DNA of 64,000 nt from Gymnothorax reevesii (taxonomy: Eukaryota > Chordata > Actinopteri > Anguilliformes > Muraenidae). Each line of letters starts with the position of its first letter. Position 1 is the first letter of the stretch. The translations under genes and the position numbers were made by a program. A model generated the notes under the pieces. That model saw only the letters and a program-made list of their open reading frames with translations, was not told the DNA's origin and searched no databases. Positions 10,853 to 19,901 of the stretch are shown piece by piece. The DNA lies in contig CM056580.1 of the NCBI GenBank assembly GCA_029721435.1, forward strand, positions 78,083,367 to 78,147,366, in the 5' to 3' direction.

Positions 10853-11191
10853 GGGATAAATACCCCCCCCCACATACCTATGCAGGGCACAAGTTGATCG
10901 ATTTAAAGAATAAAGAAAGAGAAAGTAAAGTATTTTTACTGTGAATGTTTTGGAAATTCTGTTTATTGATGTTTAAAATGTATTGTTCTGCCTGCACATG
11001 GCAGAGAATATTTCATGGACCCTGTTTGTGTTGAGATTTGAAAAATGTGTGTGTATATAAATATATATATATATATATAATTTTTTTTTTTTTTTTTTTT
11101 TTTTAATTCCCCCCCCCACCTCTGCCTGCGGTTCTTGACTTTTATGGCAGTAGCGAAACGTGGACGTTTCTTTTTCGACGGTGTGTCTAAT
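10853..11191 (+). other. Gypsy-1 3' untranslated region
   Basis: No coding sequence. It holds a purine-rich run near 10906-10929, a TA repeat near 11060, a T25-type tract at 11082-11104 and a C9 run. No polypurine tract lies directly against the 3' LTR at 11192, which is unusual for an LTR element; the purine run is about 260 bp away. Confidence 0.55.
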
Positions 11192-11408
11192 TGTGAGACT
11201 TTTATTTTGGAATTAACTGTCTCTGTAATTTTGCCCGGGAGAGACTGGGGTCAAGGGGTGTGAAAAGGAGGGGTGGTGATGAACTGAGGGAGAGAAGTGT
11301 ATCGGGCAGTGCACGGGACGGTTGGATGTTGGGTTAGCTGGAGATTAAAGTTTACCTCTGAGTTCTGGAACACCGAGTCTTCCCCTTTGTTAAACCCTAC
11401 GCCTTACA
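11192..11408 (+). repeat. Gypsy-1 3' LTR
   Basis: 217 bp, TGTGAGACTT to CGCCTTACA, matching 4962-5180 with six substitutions and a 2-base deletion by eye. Followed by the ATAG target duplication. Confidence 0.93.
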
Positions 11409-11540
11409 ATAGTAATGAGCCGACTTTCACAGTATGTTGAAAGGGATTTATTGCTGCAAAATATTCTCAAGTATTGGATATTACAAAGCACATGTTTAGC
11501 ATACATAGAAATATGCTGTGTGATGAATTCCCTGATACTA

Positions 11541-13129
11541 GTACAAAACCCAAAACCAATGAAGTTGGCACGTTGTGTAAATCGTAAATAAAAACAGAAT
11601 ATAATGATTTGCAAATCCTTTTCAACCTATATTCAATAGAATACACTGCAAAGACAAGTTACTGAATGTTCGAACAGGTAACCTTTGTCATTTTTTGCAA
11701 ATATTAGCTCATTTGGAATTTGATGCCTGCAACATGTTTCAAAAAAGCTGGCACAAGTGGCAAAAAAGACAAAGTTGAGGAATGCTCATCAAACACTTAT
11801 TTGGAACATCCCACAGGTGAACGGGCTAATTGGGAACAGGTGGGTGCCATGATTGGGTATGAAAGCAGCTTCCCTGAAATGCTCAGTCATTCACAAAAAA
11901 GGATGGGGCGTGGGTCACCACTTAGTGAACAAATACATGAGCTGATTGGCAAACAGGTTAAAAACAACATTCCTCAACGAGCTATTGCAAGAAATTTAGG
12001 GATTTCATCATCTACGGCCCGTAATATCGTCAAAAGGTTCAGAGAATCTGGAGAAATCACTGCACGTAAGCGACAAGGCCGAAAACCAACATTGAATGCC
12101 CGTGACCTTCGATCCCTCAGGCAGTACTGCATCAAAAACCGACATCAGTGTGTAAAGGACATCACCACATGGGCTCAGGAACACTTCAGAAAACCACTGT
12201 CAGTAACTACAGTTTGTCGCTGCATCTGCAAGTGCAACTCTACAATGCAAAGCGAAAGCCATTTATCAACGGCACCTAGAAACGCCGCCCGCTTCGCTGG
12301 GCCCAAGCTCATCTAAGATGGACTGATGAAAAGTGTTCTGTGGTCTGACGAGTCCACATTTTAAATTGTTTTTGGAAACTGTGGACGTAGTGTCCTCTGG
12401 ACCAAAGAGGAAAAGAACCATCTGGACTGTTATAGGCGCAAAGTTCAAAAGCCAGCATCTGTGATGGTATGGGGGTGTATTAGTGCCCAAGGCATAGGCA
12501 ACTTACACATATGTGAAGGCACCATCAATGCTGAAAGGTACATACAGGTTTTGGAGCAACATATGTTGTAATCCAAGCGACGTCTTTTTCATGGACGCCC
12601 CAGCTTATTTCAGCAAGACAATGCCAAGCCACATTCTGCACGTGTTACAACAGCATGGCTCCGTAGTAAAAGAGTGCGGGTACTAGACTGGCCTGCCTGT
12701 AGTCCAGACCTGTCTCCCATTGAAATGTGTGGCGCATTATGAGGCGTAAAATACGACAACGGAGACCTTGGACTGTTGAACAACTTAAGCTGTACATCAA
12801 GCAAGAATGGGAAAGAGTTCCACCTGAAAAGCTTCAAAAATTGGTCTCCTCAGTTCCCAAACGTTTACGGAGTGTCGTTAAAAGGAAAGGCGATGTAACA
12901 CAGTGGTAAAAAGGCCCCTGTGCCAACTTTTTTTGCAATGTGTTGCTGCCTTTAAATTCTAAGTTAATGATTATTTGCAAAAAAAAAAAAAGTTTCTCAG
13001 TTCGAACATTAAACATCTTGTCTTTGCAGTGTATTCAATTGAATATAAGTTGAAAAGGATTTGCAAAACATTGTATTCTGTTTTTATCTACGATTTACAT
13101 AACGTGCCAACTGGTTTTGGGTTTTGTAC
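11541..13129 (+). mobile_element. Tc1/mariner element (DD34E), full length but inactive
   Basis: Long inverted ends of about 130 bp: the left begins GTACAAAACCCAAAACCA, and the right ends with the reverse complement TGGTTTTGGGTTTTGTAC. TA precedes the left end at 11539-11540; the right flank TT is probably a mutated TA. A single transposase gene lies between. The size (1,589 bp) and layout are normal for fish Tc1-like elements. Confidence 0.9.
11903..12909 (+). pseudogene. Tc1-like transposase, broken
   Basis: The enzyme would cut the element at its inverted ends and insert it at TA. The likely start is ATG 11903 (MGRGSPLSEQIHELIGKQ). The N-terminus has two helix-turn-helix parts (NNIPQRAIARNLGISSSTAR) and a basic GRKP-type hook (RQGRKPTLNARDL). 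The catalytic triad is visible: first D in WSDEST near 12345, second in QQDNAKPHS near 12615, E in SPDLSPIE near 12720, with 34 residues between the last two. Stops after about 12316, near 12362 and near 12568, plus a frame change near 12728, make it inactive. Confidence 0.9.
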
Positions 13130-13504
13130 TTTAAACCTTGAGATTAGATGTCCAACATGTGATCACAGAGTGGCGAATTTGAGAGCATTGACCTCAAATT
13201 ATGATACACACTGCAGAAAGTCAATTTATTGTTTGTGTGATGAAACACTAATGTAACTTTTGAAGTATACTATTCATACACTTTTCAAGTAAGCAGACAT
13301 CACAGATGTCACCTTGTTAAAAGATGAACTGAAGGAGAATATTGAAACAGATTTGCCAAGCACTGCTCATAATGTACAATGCAGTGGCTGTAATGAGGGT
13401 GTTGGCTATGGAGCAAGACGTACAAGGTATGATGTTACACAAAGCTTGACAGTCACAGTTGACAGTTTTCCTGTGGAAAAAAACAAAAAACTCTAAAGTC
13501 TTGA
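13130..13504 (+). other. Coding-like interval between Tc1 and LINE
   Basis: Two short open frames: one to 13256 with CPTCDHRVANLRALTS, and one at 13314-13496 with CSGCNEGVGYG. They look like protein sequence, with clustered cysteines, but match no family I recognise. They may be parts of an older gene or element that also includes 4843-4961, 11413-11538 and 14916-15165. Confidence 0.25.
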
Positions 13505-14915
13505 ATGATTTATGACCTGTCGCTTTAACCGCTCCGGTGATGAAAACCTTTCAGAGGCTGGTGAAGCAGGAAATATTGAAACAGGTCGACAGCTTATTAG
13601 ATCCTCTTCAGTTTGCCTACCAGGCAGGTAAGGGTGTGGAAGACGCGACCCTAGTTTTATTAAATCTTCTTGTTCAACACTGAGAGGCCCCTAAAACCCA
13701 TGCCAGGCTTTTATTTGATTTTTTTTTTGTCTGCATTCAACACTATCCAGCCTCATCTCCTTGCAGAGAAACTTATTTCACATTTTAAATTGAACCCTAA
13801 TCTTGTTGGCTGGATTGTGGACTTTTTGACAGATCGGTCACAATGTGTGAGGGTTAATGGTGTGTTCTCCAAGTAATTCTCCTCTACTGGTTCCCCTCAG
13901 GGTTGTGTTCTCTCCTCACAAACTTCTGTAGAAGTGTCTGTGAGAACAGGCACATCATTAAGTTTGCTGATGATGTCGTTATAGCGAGTCTTTTAAACGA
14001 TAATGAAACTGAGCATGGTTCTGTGGTAGATGACTTCGTAACTTGGTGTAATGACTTCTTCCTGTCAATTAATGTGGCAAAGACCAGAGACATGATCATT
14101 GGCTTTAGGAAATCTTAACCCAGCAGTCCATCTTATACCTTTACTCAGGACAAGCAGGTTGAGATTGTCTCTGAATATAAATACCTGGGAAATATTATTG
14201 ATAACAAACTGAGCTTTGAATCAAACACTGATGCTATCTGTAAAAAGGTCCAGCAGCGTCTGTTCTTTTTCAGAAAACTGAGCTCATTTTAAGTCTGTGA
14301 TGTTTTAATGACTTGGTTTTATCGAGTCCATTCTCACGTATTGCTGTGTCGTTGGGTTTGGTTTCCTCACCTTGCTAAATAAAAACAGGCTGGCAAAACT
14401 CATTCAAGTGGCAGGTAAGGTGATTGGGGTGCAGCAAGCTCAGCTCCAGGATATCTATCTGAAACAAGTAAAGAATAAGGCCAAATTTATCCTTGACTGT
14501 CCCGACCACCCAACTCCATCAGGAGTTTAACCTCCTGGCATCTGGCTGTCACTTTAGGATGTCGAAGACAAGGACGCGGCATGTCTCCTTTATCCCTGTC
14601 GCTATTGACAGGCTTAACCCCTTAGGCTAGGCTTTGAATGCATTTGCACTTTAATGCATTGCTTTTTATTTTTCATTTTCTACATGCCTTGCATTTTAAT
14701 GCATTGCATTTTATTGCCTTGTATTATGATGTCTTTGCACTTTAATGCCTTGTTTTCGATTATGATTTTTGTTCAATTGTTATCCCCAGTGCTACTGTTG
14801 CTGTTGTGTCTAGTGCGTGTGTGCTGATGTTTGTCTGGTGTCATGTTCTTGGTGGTTGACGCCCGCTGCAAACCTAATTTTCTACGGGATATCAATAAAA
14901 ACTGTACTGAACTGA
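13505..14915 (+). mobile_element. LINE fragment, L2/CR1/Rex1 group (Jockey superfamily), 5'-truncated
   Basis: The reverse transcriptase of a target-primed retrotransposon is recognisable in pieces: PVALTAPVMKTFQRLV, LDPLQFAYQAG, FSSAFNTIQPHLL, STGSPQGCVLS, and a catalytic FADD in IKFADDVVIA near 13970. The thumb-like part WCNDFFLSINVAKTRDM follows. Frame changes near 13680, 13875 and 13915, an internal deletion after the GSPQG motif and a stop at 14116 break it. The 3' end near 14890 has TATCAATAAAAACTG, a polyadenylation-like signal. Endonuclease and ORF1 are absent, the usual 5' truncation. Confidence 0.85.
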
Positions 14916-15190
14916 AATACAAACCATCACAGAGGATTGCACCAATTCTGTTGATGTGTCTGATGAACACACACTGACTGAGGTAACAAAGACTTGTGAA
15001 AAACATAAAATTGACAGTGCATTTTTGGGGGAAATTTGTGACTCACTGCAACATATATTACGACAAAGCTTGAAAGAACTGTACACGCTGTTGAAAAGAA
15101 ACAAATGCTATCAAACTATTTTCTGTTTTTTAGCCTATTGAGTACAAGTTTGGAGTTCTGATGGACAAAAAAAACCCCCCCATTTATATA
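14916..15190 (+). other. Coding-like flank right of the LINE
   Basis: An open frame of about 75 codons (DEHTLTEVTKTCEKHKIDSA onward) follows the LINE 3' end. It closes just after a sequence resembling a splice acceptor (TTTTCTGTTTTTTAG near 15134). No family recognised. A C-rich tract lies at 15173-15181, just before a Tc1 end. Confidence 0.25.
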
Positions 15191-15439
15191 CAGTGGGCTA
15201 CAAAACTACTGGCACCCTTGACTGGTAATGCACAAACAACAATAAAAGGACAATAATTGAGAAACGGAGTATACCAACATGAGTGAAATACTTTCAGTGG
15301 AAACAACCAAAATTATAAGCGTTTAGTGCAAAATAAATTTAAACAAAATCAAGGTTTCGTAATAATTGGCACCCTTCAGTTAGTACTTAGTGCAACCACC
15401 TCTGGCAAGGATAACCGCATGGAGTCATTGATTTTGTTG

Positions 15440-17196
15440 TCACAGAACCATGCGTGTGGATCTTGAGGTATGCTTTGGGTCATTGTCTTGCTGGAAAGTC
15501 CACCTATGGCAAAGTCCCAGCCTTCTGGCAGGGGCAACCAGATTGTCAGCCAAAATATGACTCTTGGTGGAATTCATTAGTTCATTAATCTTTACCAGTG
15601 ACCCTGGACCTCTTGAAGTAAAACACCCCAAAACATGACTGACCCACCATCATATTTCACCATGGGTATGAGGTGCCTCTCCTTGTATAAACCACTGTTT
15701 CCACACCAAACTTGCTGATGCTGCATCTGACGAAAACGTCTAATTTTGGTCTCATCTAACCAAAGGACCTTGTACCAGTCATAATTTAAATGCCGTGTGG
15801 CAAACTCCAAGTGCTTGCTTCTGTCTCTTCTGGTGTAAGAAGAGGTCAGAACACCAGATGCAGGATTCAGAAGTGTTTATTAAACACAAAAACTCTAGGA
15901 GAAAATTGGCAGACACGCCAGAAACTAGACACCGTGCACATGCACTGAACAAATGGGAAAACTAAGGTACACGGCCCAAAGCAGGGGGAAACAGAAATAC
16001 TCACTCCAAGAGTGGATAAACTAGAAAAACAAAAACTGAACCTAACTAGACTGCTGGACACAATGGGAGACTTAAACAAGGGGCAGACAAGACGAGGGCG
16101 CAGCAAAATACAAGACTCGGGAATCATACAAAGGAAATACTCAGAAGGCACAAGGAGCTAAGATTTCACCATGCAGCTCTGAGTCATTACAAGGTTCTGT
16201 CTGACGACCTTTCCCAACTCAGCCACATATATAGTCACGAGAGGAGGCGGGGACTCGGAATGCAATCTCGACTAGAAACAGAAACACATGGGATTAATTA
16301 ACAATTACACGAGAACCGGGTTAACAATAATGACTCGAGACAAGACGCTGAGACCAATCAAACTAGACAGTTTAGATTAAGGTAATCTAAACGTGACGAG
16401 TCAAAAAGCACCACAAGAGAAGCGAAGGAAAGCGAAGGAACGTTTTTAAAAGCAATTAATCAGGGAAAGCTCAGGCAGGAAAACTAAAGCTGGAATCACA
16501 CGCACTCGCTAATGAGTTAATTAAGGTTAATACTATGTGACGAAATATTTACAATCACCCTCAAATAAGTGCTGATTAGTACGGGTTAGTAATTATCCTA
16601 TCAGAGAACACATTCACTCTGAGTTTCATGAGACCCAGAATTAAACACAGGTGGAAGCAATGAATGAAATACCAGAGCCAAAACCGAAAGAGGAAACGTG
16701 ATTGGACGATGAGACGCAGGCATGCTGAAGGCTGTCACGCGACATCACTGGAGTTTGGCAGAGAGGGAGTGGATCGTCAGACAGCCGAAATGAAATAACG
16801 AAAGTCAAGCACAAGCACATATAAACACAAAGACAGCACACAAAAGGCAGAATCATAACTTCTGGTCAGAAAAGACTTTCTCCTGACAACCCTTCCAAAG
16901 AGGTGGTGGTTCTGGAGGTGGCACCTGATGGTGCTTTTTGAAACCTGGTGATCCCAAGATTCCACCGAGGCCTGCAATCCCTTCACAGTGATTCTTTGGG
17001 ATTTTGTTACTTCTCTCACCATCTTCTGTAGTAACCTGGAGGGCAAATTGCTGTTGTGTCCACTATATTTGAGGTTTTCAACAGTTCCATATCTTTGGAA
17101 CTGTATGATAATTATCCTGACCGTGCTCAGTGGCATATTCAATTGTTTGCAAATTTTTTTATAATCATTACTAGATTTATTAAGGTTTATGACCAA
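15440..17196 (-). pseudogene. Tc1-like transposase, interrupted and deleted
   Basis: Reading from 17196 downward, the N-terminal helix-turn-helix region (KKICKQLNMPLSTVRIII) and the second DNA-binding part (ITVKGLQASVESWDHQVSK) are intact in one frame as far as the LTR insertion at 16860. Beyond the LTR, 15833-15592 carries the first aspartate motif WLDETKI and a GGSVMFWG segment. A shifted frame to 15440 carries the second aspartate motif QQDNDPKHTS. The segment with the final glutamate is missing, so the protein could not be active even without the LTR. Confidence 0.85.
15834..16860 (-). mobile_element. Solo LTR, family A, copy 2 (inside Tc1)
   Basis: An inverted, colinear copy of 3742-4761 over its full length (1,027 bp), including the stretch TTGGAGTGAGTATTTCTGTT and an AATAAAC signal near its 3' end. 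TCTGG flanks both sides (15829-15833 and 16861-16865). The host Tc1 reads through on either side, proving a discrete insertion. Confidence 0.9.
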
Positions 17197-17320
17197 CTGA
17201 CAGTTGTTTTGTTTTCTTCAAGGTGTTGAATGACAATGGGACATTGCATCTGTGTTACGTCATTTTTATACCCGAGTAAAACAGGAAGTGATGTAATGGT
17301 CCCATATAGTTCCTTAAAAC

Positions 17321-17641
17321 ATAAGAAACATACACCCAATAGTGCGAGGAGCAGATTTCTAGGATATCACAAATTAAAAAGAATGAAAAGGTCAAACACT
17401 CAAATATCTTGCAGTTTAATATTACCAACATTTCACCAGACAAGCTGGCTTCATCAGGGTTTGCGGCCAAGGCGAACAATGTGGCAAGGCAATTTAATTA
17501 AAGGTTGTGGTCATCCAGGTGTTATCAATTCGTTGTTAATCAGCCATAGTCACACCCATCAATCAGTGTTGTTCAAACAGATACCAATGTCCACATCCTA
17601 CACTAAAAGACAACAAAAAAGCCTAATTTACACATAAGTGC
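17321..17641. repeat. Unclassified retroposon-like repeat
   Basis: No gene. It contains ACCAGACAAGCTGGCTTCAT followed by CAGGGTTTGCGG, a motif recurring in fish SINE/LINE tails. A related GATGAGGC...CCGAAAC motif occurs near 32215. Boundaries are unclear. Confidence 0.35.
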
Positions 17642-18350
17642 TGTCATGATCTGTTTTTCTGTATGTTCTGGTTTTGTGTTTTATTAACTCCCGCCGCCCG
17701 AGCGGCACGGGAGCTATGGTATCGGGCTCCATCCCTGTGTACATAAGTCAACAAAAACTTTGACATTTTGCTTTGGCAGGAGCTTCTGAGGCCGCCATTG
17801 CCCTATATTTCCACTTGGTTAATTTGTTTATTGATTCTGTTGAATGTTGTATTATCTGCCAAATCATTGCTGTTTACCAGTTCCATGCACATTGTTCCGC
17901 CCGTGATGTCTAGCATTTCTTTTTGTTTACTGCCTGTGCACCCCCCTGTCTGTGAGCTGTCACATTTCGGTGATTTCGGAAGTGTGCCGGTGTTTCTTGA
18001 GTTCCTTTACATCTCGTTTGCTTCCTGCAACACTAATTACTAATTAAGTAGCCTACTAATTCCCCTAACACTCAATGAGTTTGTCTAGTTTATCTACTAA
18101 TCCATATTAATATACTAATCCGGTAAAAAATCATTTGTTTCTCCTATCTTTCCCCACTTAGACACTCCCTGAATGGAGCTGTTATTGTTTAAGGATGTCT
18201 CGTGAAACAAGGCTTTGTCATTGTTTCCCATTTTGTATTGTTAATTACCTCTTGTATTTTCCCATCAGTAAATGTTTAGATTATCCCTCACACCTGTTGC
18301 CCCGCCTCACTCATTACTTCTCTTGCGTATGAGTACTTCACTTCTGCTCA
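17642..18350 (+). repeat. LTR-like sequence, probably 3'-truncated relative of family A
   Basis: Starts TGTCATGATCTG, like the LTRs at 3742 and 26735, and shares with them an internal zone rich in ACTAAT/TACTAA (18028-18120). No matching CA end or target duplication was found, so the extent is a guess. The 91-codon frame at 17768-18043 has no recognisable content. Confidence 0.4.
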
Positions 18351-18689
18351 GTCTTTTTTTTGGGGGGGGGGGGATTTTTACCTTTATAGGGAGTTCTCGA
18401 TAACGTAGGTTAATGAACAGGGCCTACCTATTCGTCCTTACGCCTATATATACCTCCTACATTCCCACAATCCCCGCTGAACGGGATATCCGCGGGACAT
18501 TCAAACTTGAGTTGCTGACGGAAAGTAAACAGGGGGGGCTCTCGGAGCTACCGAATGACTTTCGACGAGATCAAAGAAAACATTCACAACTAACGCCAGA
18601 TAGACAAAGGCAGTTCCTGTGGACAAACTTTTCAAATATTGCCTGTGATTGGAAAACGTTTTGAAATCCATTCATCAATAGTCCTGCAG
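18351..18689. other. No gene seen
   Basis: A T9G12 tract at 18353-18373 is followed by unclassified sequence. An 83-codon frame at 18413-18664 has no recognised motif. The Nimb-like LINE begins shortly after. Confidence 0.5.
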
Positions 18690-18717
18690 AAAGGATGGGG
18701 GGGGGGGGTTTGGAAGC

Positions 18718-19890
18718 CAATGGCTTCTGGGAGTAGTGGGGGTGAGGGTGGTGGGTGGCAGACTGTGGATGGAGGAAGGGGGGCAAGAGGAAGACATTGA
18801 GCAAAAGACCTGAAATATCAGGTGATGAAGGATATAAAATAAGGAAAACTGGAGAAAATGAGGAGCTTGTGGTGCTATTTAAGGTCAAGGGAACTAATCG
18901 GGGGGATGCTGGATTTAGAGCAATAAATCCGTTAAAGATCACCAGTGCTTTGACGAGTCAGATAGGCAAGGATTTCCAGGCCAAAATATTATTTAATGAA
19001 GTACTGAGAGTTTGTTGCAAAGACAGGGAACAGTATAATGAAGCGAGGAGTGTGGGGAAGTTGGTGGTTAGGGTCGAAAGTTTAGACCCCAGAGCGAACC
19101 AACAGGGACTCAAGGGAGTGGTGTATGCTGGATTAACAGAGAAGGAGATCCTAGAAAATGTTAAAGGAGGACATGTTACTGATGTCGTGAGATTCAAGCG
19201 TAGGGAGGGAACTGTAGGTGACCCGCCGGTGCTACTGGCATTTAAAGGCAGTGTGCTGCCTCAGAGAGTGCTTCTAGTTACCGGGCATACCTGGTAAGAG
19301 AGTGCATAAGGCCTCCGTTGCGCTGCGATAATTGCCAAAGGTTTAGACATGTTGCTGGATCCTGTCAGGGTCAAAGAAGATGTGCAAAGTGTGGAGGAGA
19401 TCATGTAATACAAAGTTGTAAAGTGTAGGATCTGAAGTGCCCTAATTGTGGTGGGGATCATGCAGCAGCATATCGTGGTTGTGAGCACTCAGTCCAGGCT
19501 GGGCTGGTACAGGCGGTGAAAGAACGAGACAAGGTGTTGTATGCAGAGGCAGTTCAAAGAGTGGCCAGAGAACGCAGAAATGTAATTGCTGGGGTTGAGC
19601 ATTAACAGCGAGTCAGTGTAATGCGCCAAACTTGATACCAGTTTCCCTCTGATATGGTTATTTTCAGTAAGGAGAGAGATCTATCATTTATTACTGATGT
19701 GCTGGGGGGAGCTAACACATCTGATATAATCAAGGTAGTGGGGGGAGCAGGTGAAAGATTGTGCGATCTAAAATTGATACCAGAAAAGTTACATCAATAC
19801 ATGATGGAGAATCAGTATTTGGGTATGTCACAGGTGTCGAGGGCCAGCAGTGTGGAGGATGTAAGTGAGATGGGTGGTATGGTTCCTTAA
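18718..19890 (+). pseudogene. Nimb-like LINE ORF1 (RNA-binding, zinc knuckles)
   Basis: ORF1 coats the element RNA. The main open part 18755-19297 carries a globular region (LTSQIGKDFQAKILFNEVLR, LVVRVESLDPRANQQGLKG). After a frame change at about 19290 come CX2CX4HX4C-type knuckles: CDNCQRFRHVAGSC, CAKCGGDHVIQSC, then, after a stop, CPNCGGDHAAAYRGC. The C-terminal part continues in pieces to the stop at 19888 (FITDVLGGANTSDIIKVVGG). Three knuckles in ORF1 are usual for I-group fish LINEs. Confidence 0.82.
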
Positions 19891-19901
19891 CATTTTAATG
19901 T

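Larger units (their letters stand above)
4962..11408 (+). mobile_element. Gypsy-1: nearly complete Ty3/gypsy LTR retrotransposon
   Basis: Two matching LTRs (4962-5180 and 11192-11408) bracket gag and pol, and the whole is flanked by ATAG at 4958-4961 and 11409-11412. Pol order is protease, reverse transcriptase, RNase H, integrase, GPY/F-like tail, as in Ty3/gypsy. Comparing the LTRs by eye gives six substitutions and one 2-base indel over about 217 bp, so the insertion is fairly recent. Gag carries frameshifts and a hAT-type MITE interrupts pol, so this copy is not expected to be autonomous. Confidence 0.93.
15191..17320 (-). mobile_element. Tc1/mariner element on minus strand, split by a solo LTR
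   Basis: The lower-coordinate end starts CAGTGGGCTACAAAACTACT after TA, a typical fish Tc1 terminus. Transposase pieces run on the minus strand to about 17196, followed by a leader with AAACAGGAAGTGATGTAATG. The other terminal repeat is missing, replaced near 17320 by other repeat sequence. A family-A solo LTR occupies 15834-16860. An internal deletion has removed the last catalytic region. Confidence 0.82.

Noticed and set aside
18571..18942. 123-codon minus-strand frame
   Set aside because: Antisense to the LINE ORF1 start.
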